Below are positions 1-8,615 of a DNA stretch of 64,000 bases, in pieces. The notes under the pieces are model-generated. The model did no database searches. It saw nothing but the letters and a program-made list of their open reading frames with translations, and was not told the origin of the DNA. Origin of the DNA: CAMCTV01 sp964420985 (GTDB lineage: Bacteria > Bacteroidota > Bacteroidia > Flavobacteriales_D > Sanyastnellaceae); contig CAYQUT010000014.1 of NCBI GenBank assembly GCA_964420985.1, positions 3,412 to 67,411 on the forward strand. Reading direction: 5' to 3'. The position numbers were made by a program, and so were the translations under genes. The first letter of the stretch is position 1. Each line of letters opens with the position of its first letter.

Positions 1-1
1 C

Positions 2-1648
2 AATGTTCATTTGCCGTCTTTGACCATGAACAGAAATTTATTGCTTAGCATTGATCAGTCATATGAGTTGGCCAAACAATGGGCGTATGTTCAACGCAAT
101 GAAGAGCACATAGAAAGGAGAACCTTGATTGCCCTCTGTGATTCTATTATTCCAAAACAAATCACGGAAATTCAGCAATTGCACCACCAATGGACGGAAG
201 GACAAAAGAGAGAATGGGCGCTCATCATAGGTCATTGGAAGCTGCTCAATCAGAAATATTCGACGCTCAGAGAAACGCTTTGCTGCTTCGACAGTTACAA
301 TGACCCGATGAACATCATCATGGCAGAAGACCTATTCCTGCAGGGTAAAGAAATTCCGCTAGAAGTAGAAAAAGTCCAGTTACTCATCAAAGACATCTTG
401 GGTCAGTTCAAAGATTCCATCTCACATGAACGAGATTTGATGGACCAATCGTTTGACAAACTGTATGTTCTATTGGGGGTACTTGGAGTAACCATCATGT
501 TCTTGGGAATGATCATCGCCTACTTCACCAGTCAATCCATCACCACAAGGGTAAGAAAAATAAGAAGAAGCCTTAAAAAGTTGTCCTATGGAATTTACAG
601 CCAAGAAGAGCTACCCATGTTCAATGATGAGATTGGAGACATGAGCATTGCGATGGAAAAGCTGAAACAAAATTTTGAGCGGACCAAAAATTTTGCAACG
701 GAAATAGGAAAAGGAAATTTAGAAGCTTCGTTCGATCCACTTTCCAAAGACGATGAAATGGGAAAAGCCTTGTTGCGAATGAAGGATGATCTGTCTTTTT
801 ACCGTCACCGTATGGAGGAAAAAGTGGCTGAACAAACGCAAGAAATCACCCGTCAAAAAAATACAGCAGAGGAGCAGAAAGAAAAAATTCAATCGCTTTA
901 CGCGGATTTAAAATCCAGTATCTCCTATGCGAAACGATTGCAAGATTCAATATTACCTGATACCGCATCGATTCAAAAAATATTCCCAGAGCATTTTATT
1001 CTGTACCTCCCCAAAGACGTAGTTTCGGGGGATTTTTATTGGTTTCAACAACAAGGAAACAAAAAGTTGTTTGCTGCTGCAGACTGCACAGGACACGGTG
1101 TACCAGGGGCCTTTATGAGTTTGATTGCGCACAACGCTTTGAATCATGTGACCAAGGTGTATACCAAGCCTGGACAAATTTTGAATCAGGTGAACAGAAT
1201 AGCGGCTTCTGCATTCAACACCAACAATGACAATCAAATCAAAGACGGGATGGACATCGCCCTGTGCTCTGTGGATTATGACCATATGATACTGGAATTT
1301 TCCGGAGCACAAAATGACGCCGTCATTATTCGCAACGGGGAACTGATTGAAATCAAAGGAGATAAAAAAAGCATTGGGAATGATGCCAATACGCACAATG
1401 TATTCACCACCCAAAGTCAATCCATTGAAAAAGGGGATATGGTATTTGTTTTCAGTGATGGCTATGCAGACCAATTTGGTGGCGCACTGCAAAAGAAATT
1501 CATGCGCAAAGCACTGAAGGAACTATTGACAGCTATAGCAACAGAATCACATCTCCAACAAAGGGAGCAACTGCTACAAGCTTTTCAGCAATGGAAGGGG
1601 GATAATGAGCAAACCGATGACATTCTCATCATTGGTGTACGGATTTAA
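2..1648 (+). CDS. HAMP/SpoIIE-type PP2C serine phosphatase, 5' end outside window
   Basis: The reading frame is open to the window edge, so the N-terminus is probably missing; in-frame TTG at 11 and ATG at 26 are internal candidates. Numbering from the TTG, residues 1-150 look like an extracytoplasmic helical sensor, 151-173 are one membrane segment, about 173-225 fit a HAMP linker, and 260-310 are a Gln/Glu/Lys-rich coiled coil. The rest is a SpoIIE/PP2C phosphatase with the metal-binding motifs DCTGHGVPGAFMS and SDGYADQFGG. The family removes phosphate from anti-sigma antagonists or other response partners. Inferred role: membrane-bound signalling phosphatase. No partner kinase or STAS protein is adjacent. 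The stop codon abuts the nadE stop with no intergenic base. Confidence 0.85.
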   Translation, partial: NVHLPSLTMNRNLLLSIDQSYELAKQWAYVQRNEEHIERRTLIALCDSIIPKQITEIQQLHHQWTEGQKREWALIIGHWKLLNQKYSTLRETLCCFDSYNDPMNIIMAEDLFLQGKEIPLEVEKVQLLIKDILGQFKDSISHERDLMDQSFDKLYVLLGVLGVTIMFLGMIIAYFTSQSITTRVRKIRRSLKKLSYGIYSQEELPMFNDEIGDMSIAMEKLKQNFERTKNFATEIGKGNLEASFDPLSKDDEMGKALLRMKDDLSFYRHRMEEKVAEQTQEITRQKNTAEEQKEKIQSLYADLKSSISYAKRLQDSILPDTASIQKIFPEHFILYLPKDVVSGDFYWFQQQGNKKLFAAADCTGHGVPGAFMSLIAHNALNHVTKVYTKPGQILNQVNRIAASAFNTNNDNQIKDGMDIALCSVDYDHMILEFSGAQNDAVIIRNGELIEIKGDKKSIGNDANTHNVFTTQSQSIEKGDMVFVFSDGYADQFGGALQKKFMRKALKELLTAIATESHLQQREQLLQAFQQWKGDNEQTDDILIIGVRI

Positions 1649-2476
1649 TTACAACCACTCCTTTGGTATCTCACAGACAGGGATGGCCACCATCTTGTGA
1701 CGGTTGTTGTTGTGCAAACGAATGTAAATGGTCATCACTTCTTGTTGTCTTTCAGTCAATGCATTCCAAATATCCGCTGCAGGTGTTGACCATTTGTCAT
1801 TGTATTTTTTGCCATACTGGGACAACCACTCCATGGCCCATTCCAACTCAGGATAGGAAGCGCCCATTTGATCCTCGTCGGAGCGATCATCCTGCCACAA
1901 GCCATCTGTTGGTGGAGCCACCAAAATATCATGGTGCACACCCAAATGGGCGGCCAAAGTCCTGACCTGTGTTTTGGTTAAATCAGCAATGGGTGAAAGA
2001 TCTACTCCACCATCACCATATTTGGTATAAAAGCCAACACCAAAATCCTCAACCTTATTGCCTGTTCCCGCCACCAATGATTGGTGAATTCCTGCATAGT
2101 AATACAGTGTGGTCATGCGCAAGCGAGAACGGGTATTGGCCAAGGCCAGATGTTGCAAATGGGCATTTTCTGATTGTTGCCAATGTTTGACCAGCCCATC
2201 AAAAGAATCTGAAAGTGGTACCGTCAATCCTGTTACGTTGGAGAAACGATATTGGAGGGATTCCATGTGATGCAAAGCCCTGGATACCTGATTCGCGGGC
2301 TGATGAATGGGTAACTCTAAACACAATGTTGGAGCGCCGGTCATGGCGCACAATGTAGAAGTCAATGCAGAATCAATACCGCCACTGATGCCCACCACAA
2401 ACCCCTTCTGGCCTGAGGCTTCAAGGTATTGTTTCAGCCAAAGACAAATGTGATCTGCTACGTTTTGAGGTTGCAT
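1649..2476 (-). CDS. nadE: NAD+ synthase, ammonia-dependent type
   Basis: Catalyses the last step of NAD+ synthesis, the ATP-dependent amidation of deamido-NAD+, in the cytoplasm. The PP-loop SGGIDSA lies near residue 31. The downstream motifs GTGNKVEDFGVGFYTKYGDG and DLSPIADLTKTQVR are typical of NadE. At 275 residues it has no glutaminase domain, so ammonia must come free or from another protein. The ATG overlaps the upstream gene's stop as TAATG, which indicates translational coupling. In Flavobacteriia nadE is often next to gldB, as here (divergent). The call is firm. Confidence 0.95.
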   Translation of the reverse strand: MQPQNVADHICLWLKQYLEASGQKGFVVGISGGIDSALTSTLCAMTGAPTLCLELPIHQPANQVSRALHHMESLQYRFSNVTGLTVPLSDSFDGLVKHWQQSENAHLQHLALANTRSRLRMTTLYYYAGIHQSLVAGTGNKVEDFGVGFYTKYGDGGVDLSPIADLTKTQVRTLAAHLGVHHDILVAPPTDGLWQDDRSDEDQMGASYPELEWAMEWLSQYGKKYNDKWSTPAADIWNALTERQQEVMTIYIRLHNNNRHKMVAIPVCEIPKEWL

Positions 2477-3267
2477 TAAAAGATAATCCCTACGTTCAAC
2501 TGAACTTGATTCAACAAAACTTTCTTTTCCACAAACACAGGCGATTTGTTGTCGTTGTTAAATGCTACACCACCATCCTTGTATTTGATCACTTCATCAT
2601 TCATCCCGTACATGCTGATTAATCCACCGTTGTACGTGATACCATAGGACAAATAAGTTGTTCCAGAAATGGGATATTCCGCACCAGCGGCTATAATCAT
2701 GCTGGCTCGAATGGGATTCAATTCTGATTTGATGTCCAATTTGTCATCCACACTAATTTTTCGATCCGACAAAACAAATGGGCCATTGTTGGAGGCATCT
2801 GATTGCTCATATAAGTTGGTTACTTCCTCATCGGCATAGCCTGAAAATAGATAACCCAAACCCACACCAAATTGTCCCCAATAAATCATCTTTCCAATCA
2901 TGGCCGTGCGCAACTTCAATGTCAATGGCATTTCAATGTACTTCACCTTGCTGTAATCGCGTTTGATATACTGCACCATTGGAGTACCTCCAGATTCAGA
3001 ATACAAACGGGTGTACTCCGCATGTCCACCAAACTCAACCATATTCAATCCAAAACCCAAAGCATAATTTTCAGAAAACATGCGATCAAAAATCAACCCA
3101 TAGCCAAAGCGCAACGGACGACCATTGGTGGCAATATCACCAACATCCGTTTTCAAAAAACCAACTGCTGGAGATAATTTGATTCCAATTTTAAAGGATT
3201 TACCTTGGGCAACAACCAAGTTCGCCATGGCCACTGCCATCACCAAGAAAACGATTTTTTTCATCAT
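2476..3267 (-). CDS. Outer-membrane beta-barrel protein, PorT-like family
   Basis: A 263-residue protein with an N-terminal signal peptide (about residues 1-20, ending VVAQ) and alternating amphipathic strands ending in a hydrophobic-aromatic C-terminus (VQLNVGIIF), as expected for a small outer-membrane barrel. Many Bacteroidota proteins of this size are annotated as PorT-family or outer-membrane beta-barrel proteins; the exact family was not tested. It is followed by nadE with a 1-nt overlap. The first two codons are both ATG (3267 or 3264). The divergent gldBC operon starts 45 bp away, so promoters for both directions lie in 3268-3311. Its function is unknown. Confidence 0.7.
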   Translation of the reverse strand: MMKKIVFLVMAVAMANLVVAQGKSFKIGIKLSPAVGFLKTDVGDIATNGRPLRFGYGLIFDRMFSENYALGFGLNMVEFGGHAEYTRLYSESGGTPMVQYIKRDYSKVKYIEMPLTLKLRTAMIGKMIYWGQFGVGLGYLFSGYADEEVTNLYEQSDASNNGPFVLSDRKISVDDKLDIKSELNPIRASMIIAAGAEYPISGTTYLSYGITYNGGLISMYGMNDEVIKYKDGGVAFNNDNKSPVFVEKKVLLNQVQLNVGIIF

Positions 3268-3311
3268 CCGTATATTTTAGTTAATCTTGCAACGTTATTC
3301 GTTCAAAGCTA

Positions 3312-4376
3312 ATGATGAAATCCCTGATTCGCCAATGTTTTTTATACACAACTGCTATCCTATTGATGAATGGATGTGGTGGTTGCAATGAAAAATCCAA
3401 AGATCCCAGACAGAACCAAATCGAGGATAAACTTGTGATTGAAACCCTCAAAACCTATCGGTTAGACGAAATCATCTTTAACAACGCCGATAAAAATGAT
3501 TTCAAACAACAGGTAGAACAATTGCCAATTGAAATTTACGCCACTTACATGGAGCAAATCATGGGTATGGGTGATGCAAAAGATTCAACTACATGGCAAA
3601 CCCTTCAGCGTTTTGCTCAATTCAAGGATATGCGCGACCTGCAGAGAGCATCAACCGAAACACACACAACGCAAGAAATAGCAGACTACGAAAAACAATT
3701 GGCTGAGTCTTTTGCCCGTTTCAGAGTGCTATTGCCAAAAGAAAAAAATCCAAATGTCATCTGGATGAATGCCGGATTGGCTGCCGCATCTTTTGCCATA
3801 AAAAACAATTTATTCATTGGTCTGGATTATTACATCTATCCCCATCCGCTGGTCAAGGAATTCCCCCCTGAAAGATTCCCGAATTACAAACGGATCAACA
3901 TGGACAGTCGTTATTTGTGCTCCAATGCCATGTTCAATTGGTTGTCCCATCGGTATGATGATTACGACTCGATTCCACCAGAGAAAAATGACTTTTTGAG
4001 TTCGATGATTTACTCAGGGAAAATCATGTATGCGCTTGGAGTAACCCAACCTGAAACAGCAGACTCGACACACTTGATGTGGAGCTCAAAAGAGTGGGAA
4101 TGGGCCAAAGAAAATGAACTCAATATTTGGAAAGAAATTGCCAGGCAAGATGTCTTATTTGGCACCAGAAAAGAGGAAATTGCCAAGTGGTTCAATGAAG
4201 CTCCTTTTACCAATGCTGGAAACCTCCCTTCCAATGCAAGCCCCCAGTTGGGATTGTGGATGGGTTGGAAAATAGTTTCAGCCTATATGGTCAGAAATCC
4301 AAATGTAACTTTGGAGCAATTGTGGAAAGAACGTAACAATCAAAAAATACTCAGCGCTTACAAACCTGAACTTTAA
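3312..4376 (+). CDS. gldB: Gliding motility / T9SS-associated lipoprotein GldB
   Basis: A 354-residue protein with a lipoprotein signal ending at the lipobox LMNGC, so Cys22 is the predicted lipidation site. The central region with IGLDYYIYPHPLVK and FPNYKRINMDSRYLC resembles GldB, a lipoprotein needed for gliding and protein secretion in Flavobacterium. The next gene, two bases after the stop, is a clear gldC, the known partner of gldB, and this strongly supports the call. It is divergent from the outer-membrane protein and nadE. GldB is expected to be membrane-anchored on the periplasmic side; its biochemical activity is not known. Confidence 0.88.
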   Translation: MMKSLIRQCFLYTTAILLMNGCGGCNEKSKDPRQNQIEDKLVIETLKTYRLDEIIFNNADKNDFKQQVEQLPIEIYATYMEQIMGMGDAKDSTTWQTLQRFAQFKDMRDLQRASTETHTTQEIADYEKQLAESFARFRVLLPKEKNPNVIWMNAGLAAASFAIKNNLFIGLDYYIYPHPLVKEFPPERFPNYKRINMDSRYLCSNAMFNWLSHRYDDYDSIPPEKNDFLSSMIYSGKIMYALGVTQPETADSTHLMWSSKEWEWAKENELNIWKEIARQDVLFGTRKEEIAKWFNEAPFTNAGNLPSNASPQLGLWMGWKIVSAYMVRNPNVTLEQLWKERNNQKILSAYKPEL

Positions 4377-4378
4377 CA

Positions 4379-4708
4379 ATGAGTCAATCGTCCATCAATA
4401 TTCAAATTGAATTAGATAACAACAAAGTAGCCGAAAAAATAAACTGGGAAGCTACGGATGCGGGAGAGACCAGAGAAGCCAAAGCCATGATCTTGGGTTT
4501 CTGGGACAAACATGAAAAAAACACCATGCGCATTGACCTTTGGACCAAAGAAATGACGGTGGATGAGATGAAATTCTTTGTTCATCAGACCTTGCTCACG
4601 CTTTCTGATAGTTTTGAGCGATCTACAGGTGACACCCGCATGGCGGCTACCATGAAAGATTTTTGTGAATACTATGCAGAAAAGATGAATCTTACTCCAG
4701 GAGTTTAG
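4379..4708 (+). CDS. gldC: Gliding motility protein GldC
   Basis: A 109-residue protein without a signal peptide. Its length and the segments INWEATDAGETREAKAM and RIDLWTKEMTVDEMK match the small cytoplasmic GldC family. It starts 2 bp after the gldB stop, so the two genes form an operon. In Flavobacterium GldC is accessory: its loss weakens but does not abolish gliding. The 3' end overlaps the convergent lipoprotein gene by 4 bp (the stop codons interlock at 4705-4708), leaving no room for a separate terminator. Confidence 0.9.
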   Translation: MSQSSINIQIELDNNKVAEKINWEATDAGETREAKAMILGFWDKHEKNTMRIDLWTKEMTVDEMKFFVHQTLLTLSDSFERSTGDTRMAATMKDFCEYYAEKMNLTPGV

Positions 4709-5151
4709 TTTTTTCTGACCAAGAAAAAGTCTTCAACAACGGGTTCCTCATTCATATCAAAACCTTCCAATTGAATGTACACCGTATCATTGGACAAGCG
4801 GTATTGAATCACTTGCGGAAAATCATGTAGTCGGTTAACCGCCTTCAATTGAGATGCTGATATCTCCTCAATTTTGAAAGATGTAGGATGATGAGCTCCA
4901 ATGGGATGAGCGACATAATAATCACCGCTGTCGGAGTGTATAACGCTCAATTTTTCGGTCACCACACGATCACCATCTTCTATCCACTCCCCCTTTCCTT
5001 CAAATCCCTTTGAAGACTTCTTCCAGGTCTCACAAACCACACCTTCACCAGAAGACGGTCCGCACCAGCAACCTTCCATTTGTTGAAAAAAGATATCTGG
5101 TGTTGTGCAGGAAGACAACATGACCAAAAAAACCAATGCGATATTCCTCAT
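4705..5151 (-). CDS. Lipoprotein, DUF6265-like
   Basis: Start chosen at the ATG at 5151, because it gives a clean lipoprotein signal (MRNIALVFLVMLSSC, lipidated Cys15) and makes an ATGA overlap with the stop of the upstream gene; an ATG eight codons earlier (5175) would destroy the signal peptide. The mature part carries MEGCWCGPSSGEGVVCETW followed by a small beta-rich domain with LHDFPQVIQYRL, a pattern I associate with DUF6265 proteins (unknown function). It is translationally coupled to the KWG-repeat protein, so the two probably act together in the envelope. Confidence 0.7.
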   Translation of the reverse strand: MRNIALVFLVMLSSCTTPDIFFQQMEGCWCGPSSGEGVVCETWKKSSKGFEGKGEWIEDGDRVVTEKLSVIHSDSGDYYVAHPIGAHHPTSFKIEEISASQLKAVNRLHDFPQVIQYRLSNDTVYIQLEGFDMNEEPVVEDFFLVRKN

Positions 5152-5579
5152 TGAATTAAGCAAATGATAACCCATTTCTCCGGGATGGATTCAAAATAAT
5201 ACAACGGTTCACCCCACTTGTCCTTGTACTTCAATGTTTGTCCATCTAAATAATACAAAGGCTCGCCCCATCTGTCTTTTTGTTTGACGACTTGACCATC
5301 AAAGAAATAAATGGGCTCGCCCCATTTGTCCTTTTGTTTTGCCGTAAACCCATCGAAGTAAAAACGGGATTCACCCCACTTGTCCTTTACTTTGATGGAC
5401 GAACCATCCCAAAAAAACAAAGCAGTTCCCCATTTGTCTTTTGACTTGAGTACTTCACCATCTATAAAGACAACCTCATCGCCCCACTTGTCTTTTGAAC
5501 GAACCGATTGAGAAATTGCACTTTTTACAATAAGTAAAAATGATAGTAGTAAAATCTGAAAAAAAATTCTATATTGCAT
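5148..5579 (-). CDS. Secreted protein of six 18-residue KDKWG repeats
   Basis: After a signal peptide (to about residue 24, cut after AISQ) the protein is almost entirely six tandem 18-residue units. Each begins K-D-K/R-W-G, followed by a hydrophobic strand (for example EPLYYLDG) and a second short strand ending in Lys. The C-terminal tail is seven residues. The regular alternation suggests a small closed beta structure such as a propeller or beta-flower; this is inference. ATG at 5579 is preferred over GTG at 5582. It ends in an ATGA overlap with the lipoprotein gene downstream. The repeats are shorter than classical WG repeats. Function unknown. Confidence 0.65.
   Translation of the reverse strand: MQYRIFFQILLLSFLLIVKSAISQSVRSKDKWGDEVVFIDGEVLKSKDKWGTALFFWDGSSIKVKDKWGESRFYFDGFTAKQKDKWGEPIYFFDGQVVKQKDRWGEPLYYLDGQTLKYKDKWGEPLYYFESIPEKWVIICLIQ
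5172..5495 (-). repeat. Six tandem 54-bp coding repeats
   Basis: Six in-frame 54-bp units encode residues 29-136 of the secreted protein (numbered from the ATG at 5579). The segment coding for K-D-K-W-G is the best conserved, visible on the plus strand as recurrent CCCCACTTGTC or close variants. Units 3-6 are more alike than 1-2, consistent with recent unit duplication. Confidence 0.85.
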
Positions 5580-5605
5580 CACTTAACCGTATAATCAGCA
5601 AGGTA

Positions 5606-7174
5606 ATGAATTCACAACAAAAAAAGGCGTTCTCCGCATTGATCTTGGTATTTTTCTTTTGGGGCTTTGTGGCTGCAGGAAATGACATTTTAATCCCTGT
5701 TTTCAAGAAAGTATTGGACTTGAATCAAATTCAATCTCAGATGGTTTCATTTGCTTTTTATGTTGCCTATACGGTAGGATCCATTGCTTACATCGTCATT
5801 TCTAAGTTAAGAAAAAAAGATATATTGGAGTCCATTGGATACCGCAAAGGTTTGGCCTTAGGCCTGGGTATAAGTGCATTGGGCACTGTTTTGTTCTTTC
5901 CCGCAGCCCAATACTATGTAAAAGCAGAACAGGAATACCAAGCCAAACTAACCGATTACTATTTCCGTATGAACATGATGGCCCATGGCCAACTCACTGC
6001 GGAATACGCTGAGGCCAATGCCATGACAGAAGACCAAGCAAAAGCAGAGTTCAAATCAGATAAAAATGTCACCTTCACCATTTTTATTACCGGTCTTTTT
6101 ATCGTTGGTTTAGGCTTCTCATTGCAACAAACGGTTGCTAATCCATTGGCCATTATTTTAGGCAATCCTGAACAAGGAAGTCAGCGATTGAGTCTGGCTG
6201 GTGGAATCAACAATATAGGCACTACCATTGGACCACTCATTGTCGCTTTTGCAATTTTTGGTAAAGTTGGTAGTCAAACGGCCATGGATGTCAATGCAGT
6301 AAAAATTCCCTATCTGATGCTGGGATTGGCATTTATCCTTGCGGCCATTTTCTTTTTGAAAAGCTCCATTCCAGATCAAATAGAACAAAAAGAAGTTGTA
6401 AAAGAAGATAACAAAAGTGTTTTTCGTTTCCCGCAATTGTGGTTAGGAATGATTGCCATTTTTGTTTACGTGGGTGTAGAAGTTTCAACCGCCTCCAATC
6501 TTCCTGAGTTCATGAAGCAAAAATTACAAATCAGTGAAGAGCACATTGCTCCCTATGTTTCCCTGTTTTGGGCCAGCTTGATGATAGGGCGCTGGACTTC
6601 AGCAGGTTTGGTCTTTGCCAAGGACAACATGCAGAAGATGTTATTTCGTGTTGGGCTTCCCTACGCTGCCTTTGGAATTTTCCTTTTGGTCAATGCCATT
6701 GCAGGACATGACCTTACCATTTTCTATCCTTATGCTGGAATCATCCTCATCTTGATTGTAGGTGATTTTTTGAGCCAAGGCAACCCCTCTCGACAATTGC
6801 TGATTTATGCTTTGATGGGCATTGCTTCTTTGCTGATTGGTATTTACGGTTCAGGAATGGTTAGTGCCTATGCCTTCATCAGTGTAGGCTTGTTCTGCAG
6901 CACTCTTTGGCCTTGCATATACACTTTAGCCATATCTGGATTGGGACATCAAACCAATCAAGGCTCAGGATTCTTGATCATGATGATCATGGGTGGAGGT
7001 TTTATCAGTGTTACTCAAGGGATTTTGGCTGAAATTCCATCGATTGGTATTCAATCCTCCTATTGGGTGGGTGTCTTCTGCTTTGCCTATTTGGCCTTTT
7101 ATGGATTCAAGGTAGCACAAATCCTAAGAAAGCAAGGAATTGAGCTCACAGCTGTGGAAGGTGGTGGACACTAA
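5606..7174 (+). CDS. MFS sugar transporter, FucP/GluP-like
   Basis: A 12-segment major facilitator of the FHS (fucose-galactose-glucose:proton symporter) type, located in the inner membrane. The start is the ATG at 5606, giving MNSQQKKAFSALILVFFFWG; an upstream in-frame start at 5540 would overlap the divergent gene. Family-like segments are FFFWGFVAAGNDILIPVFKK in helix 1 and LQQTVANPLAIILGNPE near helix 4. About 50 charged residues (AEQEYQAKLTDYY through KSDKN) sit between predicted helices 3 and 4, longer than the short loop of FucP. The substrate cannot be read from the sequence, and no sugar catabolic genes are adjacent. Confidence 0.85.
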   Translation: MNSQQKKAFSALILVFFFWGFVAAGNDILIPVFKKVLDLNQIQSQMVSFAFYVAYTVGSIAYIVISKLRKKDILESIGYRKGLALGLGISALGTVLFFPAAQYYVKAEQEYQAKLTDYYFRMNMMAHGQLTAEYAEANAMTEDQAKAEFKSDKNVTFTIFITGLFIVGLGFSLQQTVANPLAIILGNPEQGSQRLSLAGGINNIGTTIGPLIVAFAIFGKVGSQTAMDVNAVKIPYLMLGLAFILAAIFFLKSSIPDQIEQKEVVKEDNKSVFRFPQLWLGMIAIFVYVGVEVSTASNLPEFMKQKLQISEEHIAPYVSLFWASLMIGRWTSAGLVFAKDNMQKMLFRVGLPYAAFGIFLLVNAIAGHDLTIFYPYAGIILILIVGDFLSQGNPSRQLLIYALMGIASLLIGIYGSGMVSAYAFISVGLFCSTLWPCIYTLAISGLGHQTNQGSGFLIMMIMGGGFISVTQGILAEIPSIGIQSSYWVGVFCFAYLAFYGFKVAQILRKQGIELTAVEGGGH

Positions 7175-7228
7175 ATGTGATTTCAACAAAAAGCCAATTA
7201 TTTCCCATCAATTTCGCAATTTTTGACA

Positions 7229-7258
7229 TTGACAGCGGGGGTTAGTGACCTATTTTTG
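7229..7258 (+). promoter_or_regulatory. Bacteroidota-type promoter of the M16 pair
   Basis: TTG at 7229-7231, 19 bp, then TATTTTTG at 7251-7258. This matches the -33 TTG / -7 TAnnTTTG pattern of Flavobacterium and Bacteroides. It lies 18 bp before the ATG at 7277. Confidence 0.7.
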
Positions 7259-7276
7259 GAACATAATCCTTAAACA

Positions 7277-8596
7277 ATGAAAAAAAGAATTTTACTTTTC
7301 GTGGCCGCTGCATTCATCGGTCAGTTGGGGATGGCACAACAAATTAAATTTTCAGAGTACAATCTGAAAAATGGATTGCATGTCATCTTGCATGAAGATC
7401 ACAGCACGCCCATTGTAGCCGTCACCGTTTTGTACCATGTTGGTTCCAAAAATGAGCAGGTTGGTCGCACTGGAATGGCCCACTTCTTTGAGCATTTATT
7501 GTTTGAAGGGTCTGATAATATCGGTCGCGGTGAATACGCCAAGTACGTCGAAAATGCCGGTGGTGGTTTAAATGCCAACACTTCTCAAGATCGTACTTTT
7601 TACTATGACCTTCTACCCAGTAACCAATTGGAGTTGGGCTTGTGGTTGGAGAGTGAGCGCATGATGCACGCCAAAGTAGAAAAAGAAGGAATTGAGACCC
7701 AACGTGAGGTGGTAAAAGAAGAAAAGCGTCAACGCTACGACAACCAGCCCTACGGAAATCTATTCCCTGAAACCTTAAAGCGCGCCTATAAAAACAACAG
7801 CTATGCCTGGGCACCCATTGGAAGCTTGGATGATTTGAATGCTGCGAAAGACCAAGATTTTGTGGATTTTTATCATACCTATTACGTTCCCAACAATGCG
7901 GTATTGAGCATCGCTGGAGATTTCAATCCAGAGCAAATTAAAAAATTAATTGACAGCTATTTCGGTGAGATTCCAAGAGGAAAAGATATTGCTCGCCCAA
8001 GCTTTAAAGAGGAACCAAAAGGGGAAGTGCGCGACGTCATCAAAGTAAAAGATCAATTGCCTTTACTGGTTCAAGCATACCGCATTCCTGCGCAAGGAAC
8101 CAATGAGTTTTATGCGGTAGACATGTTAAATACATTGTTGTCCAATGGTGAGAGTTCTCGCTTGAACAAAAGCATTGTAGATGAGCAAGAATTGGCCATG
8201 TATTGTGGGGCATTCACCTTTAACTTAGAAGATCCAGGATTGACATTGGCTTTTGCAATGGCCAACATGGGTGTTGAAACCAACAACTTGGAGAATGCGA
8301 TCAATGCGGAGGTAGACAAATTAAAAACCACTCCCATCACGGATGGTGAGTACCAAAAACTCAGAAATCAAATTGAAAGTGATTTCATTTCTCGCAATTC
8401 AAGCATGGCGGGTATTGCTGAAAGTTTGGCCAACTATTTCACTTATTATGGTGATACCAATTTGATCAACACAGAGATTGATCGTTACATGAAAGTAACC
8501 AAAGAGGACATGATGAAAGCAGCTCAGAAGTACTATACTCCTGAGAACAGAGTCACCCTTTACTTTGAGCATGATCCTAGTCTTTTAAAACAATAA
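7277..8596 (+). CDS. M16 family zinc peptidase (active subunit)
   Basis: A 439-residue secreted peptidase with a signal peptide (about residues 1-20, LGMA-Q) and the inverted zinc motif H69-F-F-E-H73 of M16 (pitrilysin family). The third ligand is expected in VVKEEKRQRYDNQPYG about 75 residues later. The second half (from about 230) is the non-catalytic homologous domain. The adjacent downstream gene encodes a related protein without the zinc motif. This matches the known two-subunit M16B arrangement in which one subunit supplies catalysis and the other helps bind substrate. Predicted location is the periplasm; substrates are probably small peptides. Confidence 0.9.
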   Translation: MKKRILLFVAAAFIGQLGMAQQIKFSEYNLKNGLHVILHEDHSTPIVAVTVLYHVGSKNEQVGRTGMAHFFEHLLFEGSDNIGRGEYAKYVENAGGGLNANTSQDRTFYYDLLPSNQLELGLWLESERMMHAKVEKEGIETQREVVKEEKRQRYDNQPYGNLFPETLKRAYKNNSYAWAPIGSLDDLNAAKDQDFVDFYHTYYVPNNAVLSIAGDFNPEQIKKLIDSYFGEIPRGKDIARPSFKEEPKGEVRDVIKVKDQLPLLVQAYRIPAQGTNEFYAVDMLNTLLSNGESSRLNKSIVDEQELAMYCGAFTFNLEDPGLTLAFAMANMGVETNNLENAINAEVDKLKTTPITDGEYQKLRNQIESDFISRNSSMAGIAESLANYFTYYGDTNLINTEIDRYMKVTKEDMMKAAQKYYTPENRVTLYFEHDPSLLKQ

Positions 8597-8615
8597 TTCT
8601 TTAGTTCATTCCTAC

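Noticed and set aside
953..1492. 179-codon minus-strand frame
   Set aside because: Antisense to the PP2C domain, whose catalytic motifs are intact.
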